From the NCBI GenBank assembly GCA_900548905.1, contig URMK01000078.1:1-23908 (forward strand): 23,908 nucleotides of DNA, written 5' to 3'. Shown piece by piece: positions 1 to 8,735 of this stretch. Under the pieces are notes generated by a model, which worked only from the letters and a program-made list of their open reading frames with translations, ran no database searches and was not told the origin of the DNA. Position numbers and translations under genes: made by a program. Position 1 is the stretch's first letter, and every line of letters begins with the position of its first letter. Source of the DNA: an uncultured Lachnospiraceae bacterium. Lineage in GTDB: Bacteria > Bacillota > Clostridia > Lachnospirales > Lachnospiraceae.

Positions 1-16
1 GTAACTTTTTGCGCAG

Positions 17-54
17 AAAAGGAGCTGCGCGCTAATTTCTTAGTGCGACAGCCC
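17..54 (-). terminator. Possible terminator downstream of the histidine kinase
   Basis: Read on the minus strand, a GC-rich stem (GGGGCTGTCGC against GCGCGCAGCTCC, with G-U pairs and one bulge) is followed directly by TTTT. It lies about 75 bp past the kinase stop codon. The imperfect stem and short T-run make this a tentative call. Confidence 0.4.
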
Positions 55-127
55 CCTTACCGGGAATAGGAACGACCGGTCTGAACCGTTATTATTTCTG
101 TCCATAAGCCGCCGCAGGCGGTACTCT

Positions 128-1549
128 TTATTCGTCTTCTTCGTCCGTAAGGGGAAGGCTGAAAATGAATTCGGTGCCCACGCCTTCCGTACTGATAACA
201 TTGATATTCTCATTATGGGACTGGATGATTTCCTTAGTGATGGACAAACCGAGGCCGGTGCCCTTCTTATCTTTACCCCGGGAAAGATCCGTTTTATAGA
301 AACGATCCCAAATCAGCTTCAGGCTGTCCTTGGGGATGCCGATCCCGCTGTCTTTTACGGAAACAAAGACCTTGTTCCTTTTTTCCGTAGTTTCTATTTT
401 GATTACGGAGTCGGAATGGGAAAATTTAATGGCGTTGTCCATCAGGTTGTAGAGCACCTGCTGGATTTTGCCCATATCCCCGTTCACGGAAAGCTGCTCG
501 CCGGTGAGCACCAGTTCGATCGCGATGTGCTTTTGCTGGCAGGTTCCTTCGAAGGAGGCAGCGGTATTGCGGATGATGGAATTGATATCAAAATCTGTTT
601 TTTCCAAAACCATTCCCCGGGTATTCAGGTTATTCAGGGTGAGCAGGCTGTTGGTGAGCTTGGTAAGACGTTCCGTTTCGTTCAGTACGATTTTCAGGTA
701 TTTCTCGTGTAGCTCGGGAGGGATGGTCCCGTCCAGCATGGCTTCCAGATAGCCCTTGATGGAGGTAAGGGGAGAACGGAAGTCGTGGGAAACGTTGGCG
801 ATAAATTTTTTCTGGTTGTCCTCTCCCCGGGCAATTTCACTAGCCATGTAGGACAGGGAAGCGGCGAGGTAGCCGATTTCATCCTCACTGTCCACCTGGA
901 ATTCGTAATGCAGGTTGCCTGCGGCATACTGCTCGGTAGCTTCCGTGATCTTCCGGAGAGGCAGGTATACCATTTCCGTAAAAAAGATGAGGATAATCAG
1001 GGAAAGCAGGAAAAGGATAACCAGGATGATATAGGAAATGCTCAACAGGCTTTCGCTGGTGGAACGAAGGGATGCCATGGCAGTGTGGATGACAACATAT
1101 CCCCTTACCTTGAAATCAGAGGTGATAGGGGCATAGACACTTAGCATTTCCTGATCAAAGCTGTCGAAAAAGTTGCCGATGGTATAATAGGATCCCGCTG
1201 TTTCCGTAGCGTTAAACCCCTCCACAATACGGGGATGATCCAAATCCACGGGGGTATCGGTATCCATGATCATACGGCCGGAAGGGTTAATGATCCAAAT
1301 GGTGGAATCCAGATATACGGCAAGGGAATCCAGCTGGACCTTGACGGTTTCCAGGGACGCCTCGTTGTTGTACAAATCCGATGCATAGGTGTTGGCGATG
1401 AGGGTCGCTTCTTTATAAAGAGTGTCCGCTTTTTCTCTTTTCATGTGCTCCAGAGTCATGCTGGAACCGAAGGTAGCTACCACAATGAAGCCGAAAAAGC
1501 CGAATATCAGGTATGCGAGCAGGAATTTCAGGTAGAGGGTCTTCCTCAT
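128..1549 (-). CDS. Membrane sensor histidine kinase (HAMP-HisKA-HATPase)
   Basis: Seen: 473 residues with a membrane segment at about 8-30, an extracytoplasmic sensor region at about 31-165, and a second membrane segment at about 168-191. A HAMP linker follows to about 245. The dimerisation/phospho-acceptor motif is SHDFRSP with His255. ATP-binding boxes are N (NLMDNAIKF, Asn368/Asn372), G1 (DSGIGIP from Asp400) and G2 (GTGLGLS from 430). Family knowledge: such kinases autophosphorylate on the His and pass the phosphate to an OmpR-type regulator. The only OmpR-type regulator nearby is the minus-strand gene ending at 3263, so they are likely partners, although the sulfatase gene lies between them. 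The ATG is chosen because GAGGTGAG lies just upstream. Stimulus unknown. Confidence 0.93.
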   Translation of the reverse strand: MRKTLYLKFLLAYLIFGFFGFIVVATFGSSMTLEHMKREKADTLYKEATLIANTYASDLYNNEASLETVKVQLDSLAVYLDSTIWIINPSGRMIMDTDTPVDLDHPRIVEGFNATETAGSYYTIGNFFDSFDQEMLSVYAPITSDFKVRGYVVIHTAMASLRSTSESLLSISYIILVILFLLSLIILIFFTEMVYLPLRKITEATEQYAAGNLHYEFQVDSEDEIGYLAASLSYMASEIARGEDNQKKFIANVSHDFRSPLTSIKGYLEAMLDGTIPPELHEKYLKIVLNETERLTKLTNSLLTLNNLNTRGMVLEKTDFDINSIIRNTAASFEGTCQQKHIAIELVLTGEQLSVNGDMGKIQQVLYNLMDNAIKFSHSDSVIKIETTEKRNKVFVSVKDSGIGIPKDSLKLIWDRFYKTDLSRGKDKKGTGLGLSITKEIIQSHNENINVISTEGVGTEFIFSLPLTDEEDE

Positions 1550-1574
1550 TGTCTCACCTCATTTTGTCCGAATT

Positions 1575-1597
1575 TAAGTCTGTGGATTACAGACTTA
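1575..1597. other. Hairpin in the kinase leader
   Basis: A perfect 9-bp stem, TAAGTCTGT/ACAGACTTA, with loop GGATT. On the plus strand it is followed by TTTTTAT and looks like a terminator, but no plus-strand gene precedes it. On the minus strand it would sit at or near the 5' end of the kinase mRNA, where such stem-loops can protect transcripts or affect translation. The structure is clear and the role is inferred. Confidence 0.45.
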
Positions 1598-1602
1598 TTT
1601 TT

Positions 1603-1630
1603 ATATTATCATATTTATACCGGCTTGTAA
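1603..1630 (-). promoter_or_regulatory. Possible promoter of the histidine kinase gene
   Basis: On the minus strand, TTACAA (plus 1625-1630) and TAATAT (plus 1603-1608) are separated by 16 bp. This would give the kinase its own transcription start now that the sulfatase gene separates it from the regulator. Both boxes are imperfect. Confidence 0.35.
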
Positions 1631-1780
1631 TCCCTTTATATTTTTCAGGGTGCAGATACCGGTTTGGATGCAGTATTCCCTGTCCCCTCTTTTCTTTGGT
1701 AAGGATCAAAAAAGATTGAAAAAAACCGGGATCAGGTGCAATATGAATATAAAGGCCATACGGAAAGGGAGGAATAAAAT

Positions 1781-3202
1781 ATGTCAAACAGACCGGCAAT
1801 CATATTGATTACCTGCGATGAAATGCGTTTGGATACTCTGAGCTGTTATGGGGGTACCGCGGTTAAGACTCCGTATATTGACAGCCTGATGGAGCGGGGG
1901 ACAAAGTATGAAAACTGCTATGCGGTGAGTCCTTTATGTCTGCCTGCACGGTGTTCTATGCTGACGGGGCTGTATCCGCATCATAGCGGGGCATATAGTA
2001 ATTTCCGAAAATGTCCTCTGGACCAGGATATTCCAAACATTTTTACGGAACTGAAAAAAGCGGGATATGCCACCGCCATGATAGGAAAATGTCATTTTGC
2101 CCCCGTGCCGTATGACGAAACCAGAGCGGATAAAACATTGCCTTACGATGATTTCAGAGATTATTATATATCACTTGGTATAGACCATCTGGAACTGCAG
2201 GATGATAAGCAGGTATCCGTATGGTACTATGATGATTATAGCAAGGAATTGGACAAAGCAGGCTATCTGAAGGAATACAGGGATCTTACCTGGGATAACT
2301 CCCGGGGGAAGGTGTTTCCATTTCCCGGGCCGGTCCGCTGGCATCCCGATTCCTGGGTAGGGGATTGCGGAGCAAAGTTTCTGGAAGAAAACAGCGCGGA
2401 GGATGGCCGGCAGTTTACTTGGATTTCTTTCAGCGGTCCTCACTATCCTTTTGATGCCCCACAGGAATATTATGAAAGGGTGAATCAGAAAGGGCTTCCT
2501 GTACGCAGGTATAAAGAAGATGAGCTTAAGGAGGAAAGCCGGATCCACCATAACAGTTATTATGGCGGAGGCCATATAGATGGCTGCGGGACGGCGCCGG
2601 AGCATGCCTGCCGGAATTATACGCCGGAGTACTGGAAGCAGCTGCAGATCAGCTATTATGCCAACGTAGCACTGATAGATGACGAAGTGGGAAAAATACT
2701 GGATGCGGCACGGAAACGGTATGGGGAGAATGTGCTTGTGATATTTACTGCAGATCACGGGGAAATGTTGGGGAACCATGGTGTATGGGGAAAGCATGAC
2801 TGCGCTTATGATGATGTGTGGCGTATTCCCATGCTGGTACATTTTCCGGAACAGCAGACTTCTGAAACGGAGAAAGGGAAGGTCAATCTTACGGATATTC
2901 TTCCCACCTGTCTGAACGCGGCGGGGGCAGAGCCGATTACCTGTGACGGGTACGCGCTGCAGGAGAGGAAGGAATTCCTTTCCTATACCTTCAGTGAGTC
3001 GGAAGGCTTTTGTGCAGTTACCGATGGAAGCTATAAATATATCCATGTACAGAAGGATGGGCATAATCACAGGGAATTCCTGGATTTGAAGCAGGATCCG
3101 GGTGAATATGAAAATCAGATGGACAATCCCCGGCTGGATGGGGAGAAAGCGCGGCTGATGGAACGTCTGCTCACCCATTTTATGCCGCATGTCCTCCCCT
3201 GA
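1781..3202 (+). CDS. Sulfatase (formylglycine-dependent, Cys-type), cytoplasmic
   Basis: Seen: 473 residues without a signal peptide. The sulfatase signature CLPAR begins at Cys53, the residue expected to be converted to formylglycine. Asp13 in the CDEMR motif, Lys103/His105 (GKCH), His221 (GPHYPF), Asp325/His326 (TADHGE) and Lys338 (GKHD) match the metal- and sulfate-binding positions of the alkaline-phosphatase superfamily. Known: in anaerobes the Cys-type site is matured by a radical-SAM anaerobic sulfatase-maturating enzyme; none is in this window. Inferred: it hydrolyses a sulfate ester (or possibly a phosphonate ester) taken up from host glycans or another source. Start supported by GGGAGG 7 bp upstream. 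It is a lone gene on the plus strand, wedged between a minus-strand regulator and kinase, with its own terminator. Confidence 0.9.
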   Translation: MSNRPAIILITCDEMRLDTLSCYGGTAVKTPYIDSLMERGTKYENCYAVSPLCLPARCSMLTGLYPHHSGAYSNFRKCPLDQDIPNIFTELKKAGYATAMIGKCHFAPVPYDETRADKTLPYDDFRDYYISLGIDHLELQDDKQVSVWYYDDYSKELDKAGYLKEYRDLTWDNSRGKVFPFPGPVRWHPDSWVGDCGAKFLEENSAEDGRQFTWISFSGPHYPFDAPQEYYERVNQKGLPVRRYKEDELKEESRIHHNSYYGGGHIDGCGTAPEHACRNYTPEYWKQLQISYYANVALIDDEVGKILDAARKRYGENVLVIFTADHGEMLGNHGVWGKHDCAYDDVWRIPMLVHFPEQQTSETEKGKVNLTDILPTCLNAAGAEPITCDGYALQERKEFLSYTFSESEGFCAVTDGSYKYIHVQKDGHNHREFLDLKQDPGEYENQMDNPRLDGEKARLMERLLTHFMPHVLP

Positions 3203-3208
3203 AGTATA

Positions 3209-3248
3209 ATAAGGCTGTCCGCTTTGTAATAAAAGCGGACAGCCTTAT
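3209..3248. terminator. Bidirectional intrinsic terminator between sulfatase and response regulator
   Basis: A perfect 17-bp stem (3209-3225 with 3232-3248, core AAGGCTGTCCGCTTT) closes a 6-nt loop. It sits between two converging genes, 6 bp after the sulfatase stop and 14 bp after the regulator stop. A/T-rich flanks on both sides are consistent with use from either strand. Confidence 0.85.
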
Positions 3249-3262
3249 CTGATAAAAAGTAA

Positions 3263-3964
3263 CTACTGTCTTACTTCAAACTTATACCCAATTCCCCATA
3301 TCGTAGCGATTCTCCAGGATTCATGATCCTTGATCTTCTCCCGCAGCCGCTTGATATGTACGTCTACGGTACGGGTATCCCCGATATATTCATACCCCCA
3401 AATCTGATCCAGCAGCTGCTCCCTGGTGAAAACATGGTTGGGGGAGGAGGCGAGGAAATAGAGAAGCTCCAGCTCCTTGGGCGGCATTTCCACCGGTTTA
3501 CCCATGTAGATGACGGAGTAGTTGGTCTGATTGATGGTGAGGTCCGGATATTCCACGCATTTGATATTAGAAGGTTCCGGCGCAGCAGGGGCGGCTTTGT
3601 AGCGGCGCAGCACCGCTTTTACGCGGGCCACCAGTTCTTTGGAATCAAAGGGCTTTTCCATGTAGTCGTCGGCGCCCAGTTCCAGGCCCAGCACCTTGTC
3701 GAAGATCTCCCCTTTAGCGGAAAGCATGATGATGGGAATATTGGATTTGCTGCGCACCTCCCGGCATACCTGATAGCCGTCTATGCCGGGAAGCATCAGA
3801 TCCAGCAGAATCAGGTTGGGGGAAAAGCTGTCCGCCGCTGAGAGGGCGGATTCTCCGTCCCCTACGATCATCGTTTCAAAGCATTCCTTGGTCAGGTAGA
3901 GGGAAATCAGTTCCGCGATGTTGTTGTCGTCATCCACGATCAATATTTTCTGTTTATTTACCAT
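3263..3964 (-). CDS. OmpR/PhoB-family response regulator
   Basis: Seen: 233 residues. The receiver domain has the acidic pocket DDD (11-13), phospho-acceptor Asp55 (LLDLMLPG), Ser82 and Lys104 (MEKPFD). The C-terminal winged-helix DNA-binding domain (about 135-230) contains the recognition-helix motif TRTVDVHIKRLREK. Length is standard for the family. GGAGA lies 9 bp before the ATG. Its start is 81 bp downstream of mutS2 on the same strand, so the two may be cotranscribed. Normally the cognate kinase follows directly; here a convergent sulfatase gene and a terminator come first and the kinase lies at 128-1549. Target genes are not evident. Confidence 0.95.
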   Translation of the reverse strand: MVNKQKILIVDDDNNIAELISLYLTKECFETMIVGDGESALSAADSFSPNLILLDLMLPGIDGYQVCREVRSKSNIPIIMLSAKGEIFDKVLGLELGADDYMEKPFDSKELVARVKAVLRRYKAAPAAPEPSNIKCVEYPDLTINQTNYSVIYMGKPVEMPPKELELLYFLASSPNHVFTREQLLDQIWGYEYIGDTRTVDVHIKRLREKIKDHESWRIATIWGIGYKFEVRQ

Positions 3965-4045
3965 GTAAGTTGTCTCCTTTTCAATGAGGAAAGAGCATGC
4001 CGGAAAGGGGCCGGAAGCAGCTGTCCCGTTCCGCCAAAAGCAGGC

Positions 4046-6424
4046 TCAGGATTTAAATTCCACTATGGTGACACCTGCGTCCCCTTCGCCGTATTCCCCC
4101 AGGCGGTAGGATTTTACATATTTTACTTTGCGCAGATGGTTCTGTACCGCATTACGCAGGGCGCCGGTTCCTTTTCCGTGAACGATGCGCACGGTGGAAA
4201 GATGGGCCAGATAGGCGTCATCCAGGTATTTGTCCAGCATAGACATCGCTTCGTCCACTGTCTTGCCCAGCAGATTGATCTCTGCGGAAATGGACAGGGA
4301 TTTAGACATACGGATCTTGCCGGAACCGGTACGGCCGGCTTTGACGGGAGAGGAGGAATCCTTCTCCTGGATAAGGACCAGATCCCGGATATTGGTTTGG
4401 GTGCGGATGATGCCGCACTGTACGAAGAGGTTGCCCTTGCTGTCGGGCATGGTGCTTACGGTGCCCTTCAATCCCATGGAAACAATGCGCACGGATTCGC
4501 CCGGCTTAAGCTGGGAGGCCTTTACACCGGAGGGGGCGGGCTGCTGGTTTTTAACGGCCAGCTTTTCGTTTTTATCAGATATCTTGCCGCGTAAGTTTTC
4601 ACGGGCCTTTTCCAGTTCCTTCATGGAAGCGCCGGGGCCTGCCTTCTGGAAGGCGCGGATGGTCTCGTCAGCTGTATTTTTGGCATCCTGGAGGATTTCA
4701 CGGGCCTGTTCATTGGCTTCCCGCAGAATGCGTTCTTTTGCCTGGTCAATTTTTTCCTGTTTGGCTTCCAGCTTATTTTTGAGGGCTTCCACTTCTCTTT
4801 TATAGGAAGCGATTTCCAGATGTTCTTTCTCTATGGTAACACGGCTCTGTTCCAGATCGGTAAGCAAATCCTCGAAGCTTTTATCCTCCGCGCTGATCTG
4901 GGTGCGGGCGGCATTGATGATTTCATCGGAAAGACCCAGCCGGGAAGAAATGGCGAAGGCATTACTCTTTCCGGGGATGCCGATGAGAAGCCGGTAGGTG
5001 GGGCGCAGGGATTCCACATCAAATTCACAGCAGGCGTTTTCCACGAAAGAGGTGGAGAGGGCATAAACCTTCAATTCGCTGTAGTGGGTGGTTGCCATAG
5101 TGCGGATCCCCCTGTCATGCAGGAAATTCAGGATGGCGATAGCCAAAGCTGCGCCTTCGGTGGGATCCGTTCCGGCGCCCAGTTCATCAAAAAGGCAGAG
5201 GGAATCGGCATCCGCATGCTTCAGGATGGAGACGATGGAAGTCATGTGGGAGGAAAAAGTACTCAGGCTCTGCTCAATGCTCTGTTCATCCCCGATATCC
5301 GCATAAACCTCCCGGAATACGGACAGCTCCGAACGATCCAGAGCAGGGATATGAAGGCCTGCCTGCCCCATAAGGCAGAAAAGGCCGGTAGTTTTCAGGG
5401 ATACTGTCTTACCGCCCGTATTGGGGCCGGTAATAATCAGCAGGTCATAGTCCTTTCCCAGACGGATGTCGATGGGAACGGTTTTTTTCTTATCCAGCAG
5501 CGGATGTCTTGCCCCGCGGATATTCAGGATGTGATCCTCATTAAAAACAGGCTCTGTTGCATTCTGCTCCAGGGCGAGGGATGCTTTGGCAAAAATAAAG
5601 TCGAGGCGGGTGAGAATCCTCTGGTTTTCTGCGATATCTTCGGTATGATCTCCAACCTGGGCGCTGAGGGAGGCGAGCACTTTTTCGATTTCTTCCTGCT
5701 CCTTGATTTCCAACTCCCGCATCTGGTTGTTCAGGTTAACCACTGCGGCGGGTTCAATAAACAGGGTGCTTCCCGTGGAGGACTGGTCGTGGATCATACC
5801 CGGCACCTGGCTGCGGTATTCCGATTTGACGGGAATGCAGTAGCGTCCGTTCCGGGAAGTGATGAGGGCGTCCTGCAGATAGGAATGCAGGGAACCGTTG
5901 ACCATGCCGGAGAGTTGGGAATGAATCCGGTCGGTGGTAACCGCCATGCTGCGGCGTACGTGCTTCAGTCCGGGGCTGGCGTCGTCCGCGATTTCTTCCT
6001 CGGAGAGGATGCAGCGGTAAATTTCATTGGAAAGAAGCGTAAGAGGTTCGATACCCTGGAACAGGGCGGTAAGGGAGTCCTCCGGCGTATCTTCCCGATC
6101 CTGCTTTCCGTAATTTTTAACGCGGGAGGCATTTTCCAGAAGGCCGGCGATTCTGAGAAGCTCCGTCGCGGAAAGCGTGCTGCCGATCTCCAGCGATTTC
6201 AGGCTCATGCCAAGCTCCCGGTTGCTGCCGAAGGAAATGCTTCCTTTTTTGAACAGCCGGGTGAGTGCGTCCCTGGTTTCCACCTGGGCCGTACGGATTT
6301 CTTCCAGATCCGTCATGGGAACCAGCTCCCGGCAGAGCTTACGCCCCGGGTCGGAGGTGGCATGTTCGGTGAGACGGTTTATGATTTTGGTATATTCAAG
6401 TGTATTTAATACTTTTGCATTCAT
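4046..6424 (-). CDS. mutS2: MutS2 ATPase with C-terminal Smr domain
   Basis: Seen: 792 residues, the normal length for MutS2. The core and lever region (about 1-310) is followed by the MutS-type ATPase with Walker A GPNTGGKT (333-340), Walker B LFDELGAGTD (Asp413/Glu414) and the THYSEL signature. A long Glu/Lys-rich coiled coil (about 515-620) follows, then a KOW-like segment and a C-terminal Smr domain with HGKGTGALR. Known: MutS2 (also called RqcU) splits collided ribosomes and feeds the ribosome quality-control pathway in Firmicutes; older work links it to suppression of homologous recombination. It lacks the mismatch-recognition domain of MutS. A candidate extended -10 promoter lies 60 bp upstream, and the OmpR regulator follows in the same direction. 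Confidence 0.96.
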   Translation of the reverse strand: MNAKVLNTLEYTKIINRLTEHATSDPGRKLCRELVPMTDLEEIRTAQVETRDALTRLFKKGSISFGSNRELGMSLKSLEIGSTLSATELLRIAGLLENASRVKNYGKQDREDTPEDSLTALFQGIEPLTLLSNEIYRCILSEEEIADDASPGLKHVRRSMAVTTDRIHSQLSGMVNGSLHSYLQDALITSRNGRYCIPVKSEYRSQVPGMIHDQSSTGSTLFIEPAAVVNLNNQMRELEIKEQEEIEKVLASLSAQVGDHTEDIAENQRILTRLDFIFAKASLALEQNATEPVFNEDHILNIRGARHPLLDKKKTVPIDIRLGKDYDLLIITGPNTGGKTVSLKTTGLFCLMGQAGLHIPALDRSELSVFREVYADIGDEQSIEQSLSTFSSHMTSIVSILKHADADSLCLFDELGAGTDPTEGAALAIAILNFLHDRGIRTMATTHYSELKVYALSTSFVENACCEFDVESLRPTYRLLIGIPGKSNAFAISSRLGLSDEIINAARTQISAEDKSFEDLLTDLEQSRVTIEKEHLEIASYKREVEALKNKLEAKQEKIDQAKERILREANEQAREILQDAKNTADETIRAFQKAGPGASMKELEKARENLRGKISDKNEKLAVKNQQPAPSGVKASQLKPGESVRIVSMGLKGTVSTMPDSKGNLFVQCGIIRTQTNIRDLVLIQEKDSSSPVKAGRTGSGKIRMSKSLSISAEINLLGKTVDEAMSMLDKYLDDAYLAHLSTVRIVHGKGTGALRNAVQNHLRKVKYVKSYRLGEYGEGDAGVTIVEFKS

Positions 6425-6484
6425 TTTTGGTTTGATACTCCTTTTGCTGTGAAACGACAGGGCGGAAATTCAGAAACTATGGTT

Positions 6485-6513
6485 ATTATAACATGTGAAA
6501 GGAAGATATCCAA
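6485..6513 (-). promoter_or_regulatory. Candidate mutS2 promoter (extended -10)
   Basis: On the minus strand, TGTTATAAT (plus 6485-6493) is a perfect -10 with the TGn extension. It is preceded at 17-bp spacing by the weak -35 TTGGAT (plus 6508-6513). It points toward mutS2. Confidence 0.6.
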
Positions 6514-6520
6514 TAGCGGA

Positions 6521-6548
6521 AAAACCGGTTTGTTGTGGAAAACCGGTT
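6521..6548. repeat. Two direct copies of AAAACCGGTT between divergent promoters
   Basis: AAAACCGGTT occurs at 6521-6530 and 6539-6548, an 18-bp period, and each copy contains the palindrome AACCGGTT. The pair lies between the mutS2 promoter and the LytTR regulator promoter, just upstream of both -35 boxes. The position suits an operator. Which protein binds it is unknown. Confidence 0.55.
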
Positions 6549-6555
6549 CATTCTC

Positions 6556-6585
6556 TTGTGGCGGCAACATTTTTTTTGTTATAAT
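6556..6585 (+). promoter_or_regulatory. Candidate promoter of the Agr-like operon (extended -10)
   Basis: TGTTATAAT at 6577-6585 is a perfect -10 with the TGn extension. The -35 candidate TTGTGG (6556-6561) is poor, at 18-bp spacing. That fits a promoter that depends on an activator bound to the repeats just upstream. The transcript would run into the regulator gene at 6697. Confidence 0.6.
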
Positions 6586-6696
6586 AAAGTTCATGGATTT
6601 CCGACAACCATTTACACTCAAAAATAATACCATTTAAGGACATCTGGGAAAAAAGGGGAATCGAGGCTGTTATTATTTGTAAAAGGAGCTGATATA

Positions 6697-7413
6697 TTGA
6701 TAAATATAGCATTAATAGATGACGATGCGGAATTTCATCCGGTATTCTGCAGATACGTGGACAAATTCTTTCAGGAAACGGGAAAGCTTTATGAACTGCG
6801 TTTATATGATAACCCGGCTGCTGCCGTATTTGATTTAAGGAACGGGAAGCATTGGGAACTTTATTTTCTGGATATTGAAATGCCGGAAACGGATGGGTTT
6901 GAGCTGGCGGGTAAAATAAGGGAAGAGGCGCCGGAGGCGTATCTGATTTTTCTTACCTCCCATGAAGAACTGGCAATGGAGGGATACCATTTTAAAGCGT
7001 TTGCCTATATTCCCAAAAGCCTGCTTGAAAAAGAAATGAGCAGTACGTTACAAAGGTTTTGGGCGGAATATAACGACGCCTATTGTAAAGTGTACCCAAT
7101 AATAACTGATACAAGGTTTGAACGATTGGACTACGATGACATCATTTACTTTTACAAGGAGAAAAACAATACGGTATTTGTGTTAAAGGACAGGGAAGTC
7201 CATATCAGAAAATCCCTGAAGGATGTTTTTGATGAATTGGCATCGGAAGAGTTTATGTTTACGGAAAGAGGGTATGTGGTAAATATCGAACATATTGTCA
7301 GGCTTGTGAAGAAAGGACTTATAGTGAGTAATGGAGAGGAAGTTCCTATTGGCAGGACTTATGAAATGAAGGTTAAGAAAGCGATCCTTCATTTTTGGAA
7401 GGACAGAATATGA
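6697..7413 (+). CDS. LytTR-family response regulator (AgrA/ComE-like), copy 1
   Basis: Seen: 238 residues from a TTG start with AAAGGAG 9 bp upstream. The receiver domain keeps Asp8-10, phospho-acceptor Asp59 (FLDIEMP), Thr87 and Lys107 (YIPK). The LytTR DNA-binding domain (about 133-236) includes RFERLDYDDIIYF and VNIEHIVRLV. Known: this architecture is typical of peptide-quorum or bacteriocin regulators acting with GHKL kinases. The stop overlaps the start of the kinase gene (ATGA), so the two are translationally coupled. It aligns without gaps to the second regulator at 14659-15375, which lacks Asp59. Confidence 0.93.
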   Translation: MINIALIDDDAEFHPVFCRYVDKFFQETGKLYELRLYDNPAAAVFDLRNGKHWELYFLDIEMPETDGFELAGKIREEAPEAYLIFLTSHEELAMEGYHFKAFAYIPKSLLEKEMSSTLQRFWAEYNDAYCKVYPIITDTRFERLDYDDIIYFYKEKNNTVFVLKDREVHIRKSLKDVFDELASEEFMFTERGYVVNIEHIVRLVKKGLIVSNGEEVPIGRTYEMKVKKAILHFWKDRI

Positions 7414-8720
7414 CTGCGTTGAGAATTGGGGAAGGGATACTTTCCATAACGGAAATAGTTGGCATTTTTTATTTGCTTTTCATGTTTTCAGAGAAGAGGG
7501 ATACCAGGAAGTGGAAGGACGGTCTGCTGTACCTTCTTGTGGCGGGGGTATGTGGGCTGCTGATTTGTCAGAGGATTACAAGCGGGTTGTATTCGCGTTA
7601 TTTTATGTTAACCTGTATCGGTTTTACTTCTATTATTGCCTTTTCGTTTTTAAAATTGGCATTATGGAAATGCTTTTTAATAACTGCGTTATATTTCGAA
7701 ACACTGTCTTTTTTTGATGTATTAATTGTTTATCTCTGGGCGCTTGCTGTGAAAGAAATGGGGACAGTTGAGTATATTCAATTACAAACGAGTGTGGAAC
7801 GGGTTGTTATTATGGTAATCAGCAGGGCCATCCTTATAGGAATGGTGATTTGGATAGTTAATTGCAGGACGGTGGTCCGTAGAGTATTTATAAAATATAG
7901 AAAGTTATTTATTGTTTTTGTTTTGCTGGAGTATATCGGACTGCTTTATTGTGATCAGTTATTTCTTTTTAATATTGCTGATAACAGAGTTATAAATATA
8001 TATTTTGTCTTTTTTCCATTATTACTTTTGTTTGTTATGGTATGGATTGTAAGTTTAATATTATATTTTGAAAAAAAGGATGAGATAACCGCTATCCATA
8101 TCAGAAGTGACATGATGGAAAAAAATTATCAGGATATGGTAATGCTTTATCAACAGCGCGGTGTTATCTTCCATGATATAAAAAATCATTTGGTGATACT
8201 TTCCTCATTGATGGATGAGGAAGAATTTAATAAGGCAAGGCAGTATGTTAAGAAAATACAGGAACCTATTAAAGCGTTGGATCAAAGGCGGTATACAGAA
8301 AACCGTATTATTAACAGCATCATAAATGACAAGGATAAAAAGGCAACTTTGTATGGTGTTTCTTTGAACATAAAGGTAATAGGGAATTTTATGACAGCGA
8401 TAGAGGATATAGACTGGTGCGCTATATTGGCAAATTTACTGGATAATGCGATAGAAGCGTGTGATAAAGTTCCTGCAGAAGAACGAAAGATTGATTTTAG
8501 CCTTGTCCAGAAAAATGAAATGATTATTCTGAATATATCTAATCCATATTGCGGTACCTTGAAGCTTATGGATGGTAAGCTGCGTACCTTAAAGGAGGAT
8601 AAGCTATTGCATGGCATAGGACTGGAAAGCGTGAAATATGCGGTGGATAAAAATAACGGGACAATGGAGTATAGCTTTATGGAGCATATATTTAGGGTTA
8701 CTATTGTGTTGCTTCCGTAG
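7410..8720 (+). CDS. AgrC-like GHKL sensor histidine kinase
   Basis: Seen: 436 residues. The ATG at 7410 is preferred because it overlaps the regulator stop (ATGA) and has GGAAGGA 7 bp upstream; an in-frame ATG at 7395 adds only five residues. Six to seven hydrophobic segments fill residues 8-220. The phosphorylation motif FHDIKNH (His255) is the AgrC/ComD type. A GHKL ATPase follows with N box ANLLDNAIEA (Asn342/Asn346) and G box HGIGLESVK. Known: such kinases sense extracellular peptides through the membrane domain. The gene following at 15 bp encodes a small Cys-ended peptide, an obvious candidate ligand or client, but AgrB is absent. The gene is AT-rich compared with mutS2 and the rlmD operon. 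Confidence 0.93.
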   Translation: MTALRIGEGILSITEIVGIFYLLFMFSEKRDTRKWKDGLLYLLVAGVCGLLICQRITSGLYSRYFMLTCIGFTSIIAFSFLKLALWKCFLITALYFETLSFFDVLIVYLWALAVKEMGTVEYIQLQTSVERVVIMVISRAILIGMVIWIVNCRTVVRRVFIKYRKLFIVFVLLEYIGLLYCDQLFLFNIADNRVINIYFVFFPLLLLFVMVWIVSLILYFEKKDEITAIHIRSDMMEKNYQDMVMLYQQRGVIFHDIKNHLVILSSLMDEEEFNKARQYVKKIQEPIKALDQRRYTENRIINSIINDKDKKATLYGVSLNIKVIGNFMTAIEDIDWCAILANLLDNAIEACDKVPAEERKIDFSLVQKNEMIILNISNPYCGTLKLMDGKLRTLKEDKLLHGIGLESVKYAVDKNNGTMEYSFMEHIFRVTIVLLP

Positions 8721-8735
8721 AAAGGTGGTGAGGTG

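Noticed and set aside
2171..3190. Long minus-strand frame inside the sulfatase gene
   Set aside because: It is the antisense shadow of a well supported sulfatase with all its motifs and has no ribosome site or recognisable domain.
4820..6409. 529-codon plus-strand frame opposite mutS2
   Set aside because: It lies wholly antisense to mutS2 and shows no domain. It is a by-product of mutS2 codon use.
7395..7409. Upstream ATG of the AgrC-like kinase
   Set aside because: It adds five residues inside the regulator gene. The ATG at 7410 has a better placed ribosome site and the ATGA coupling also seen in copy 2.
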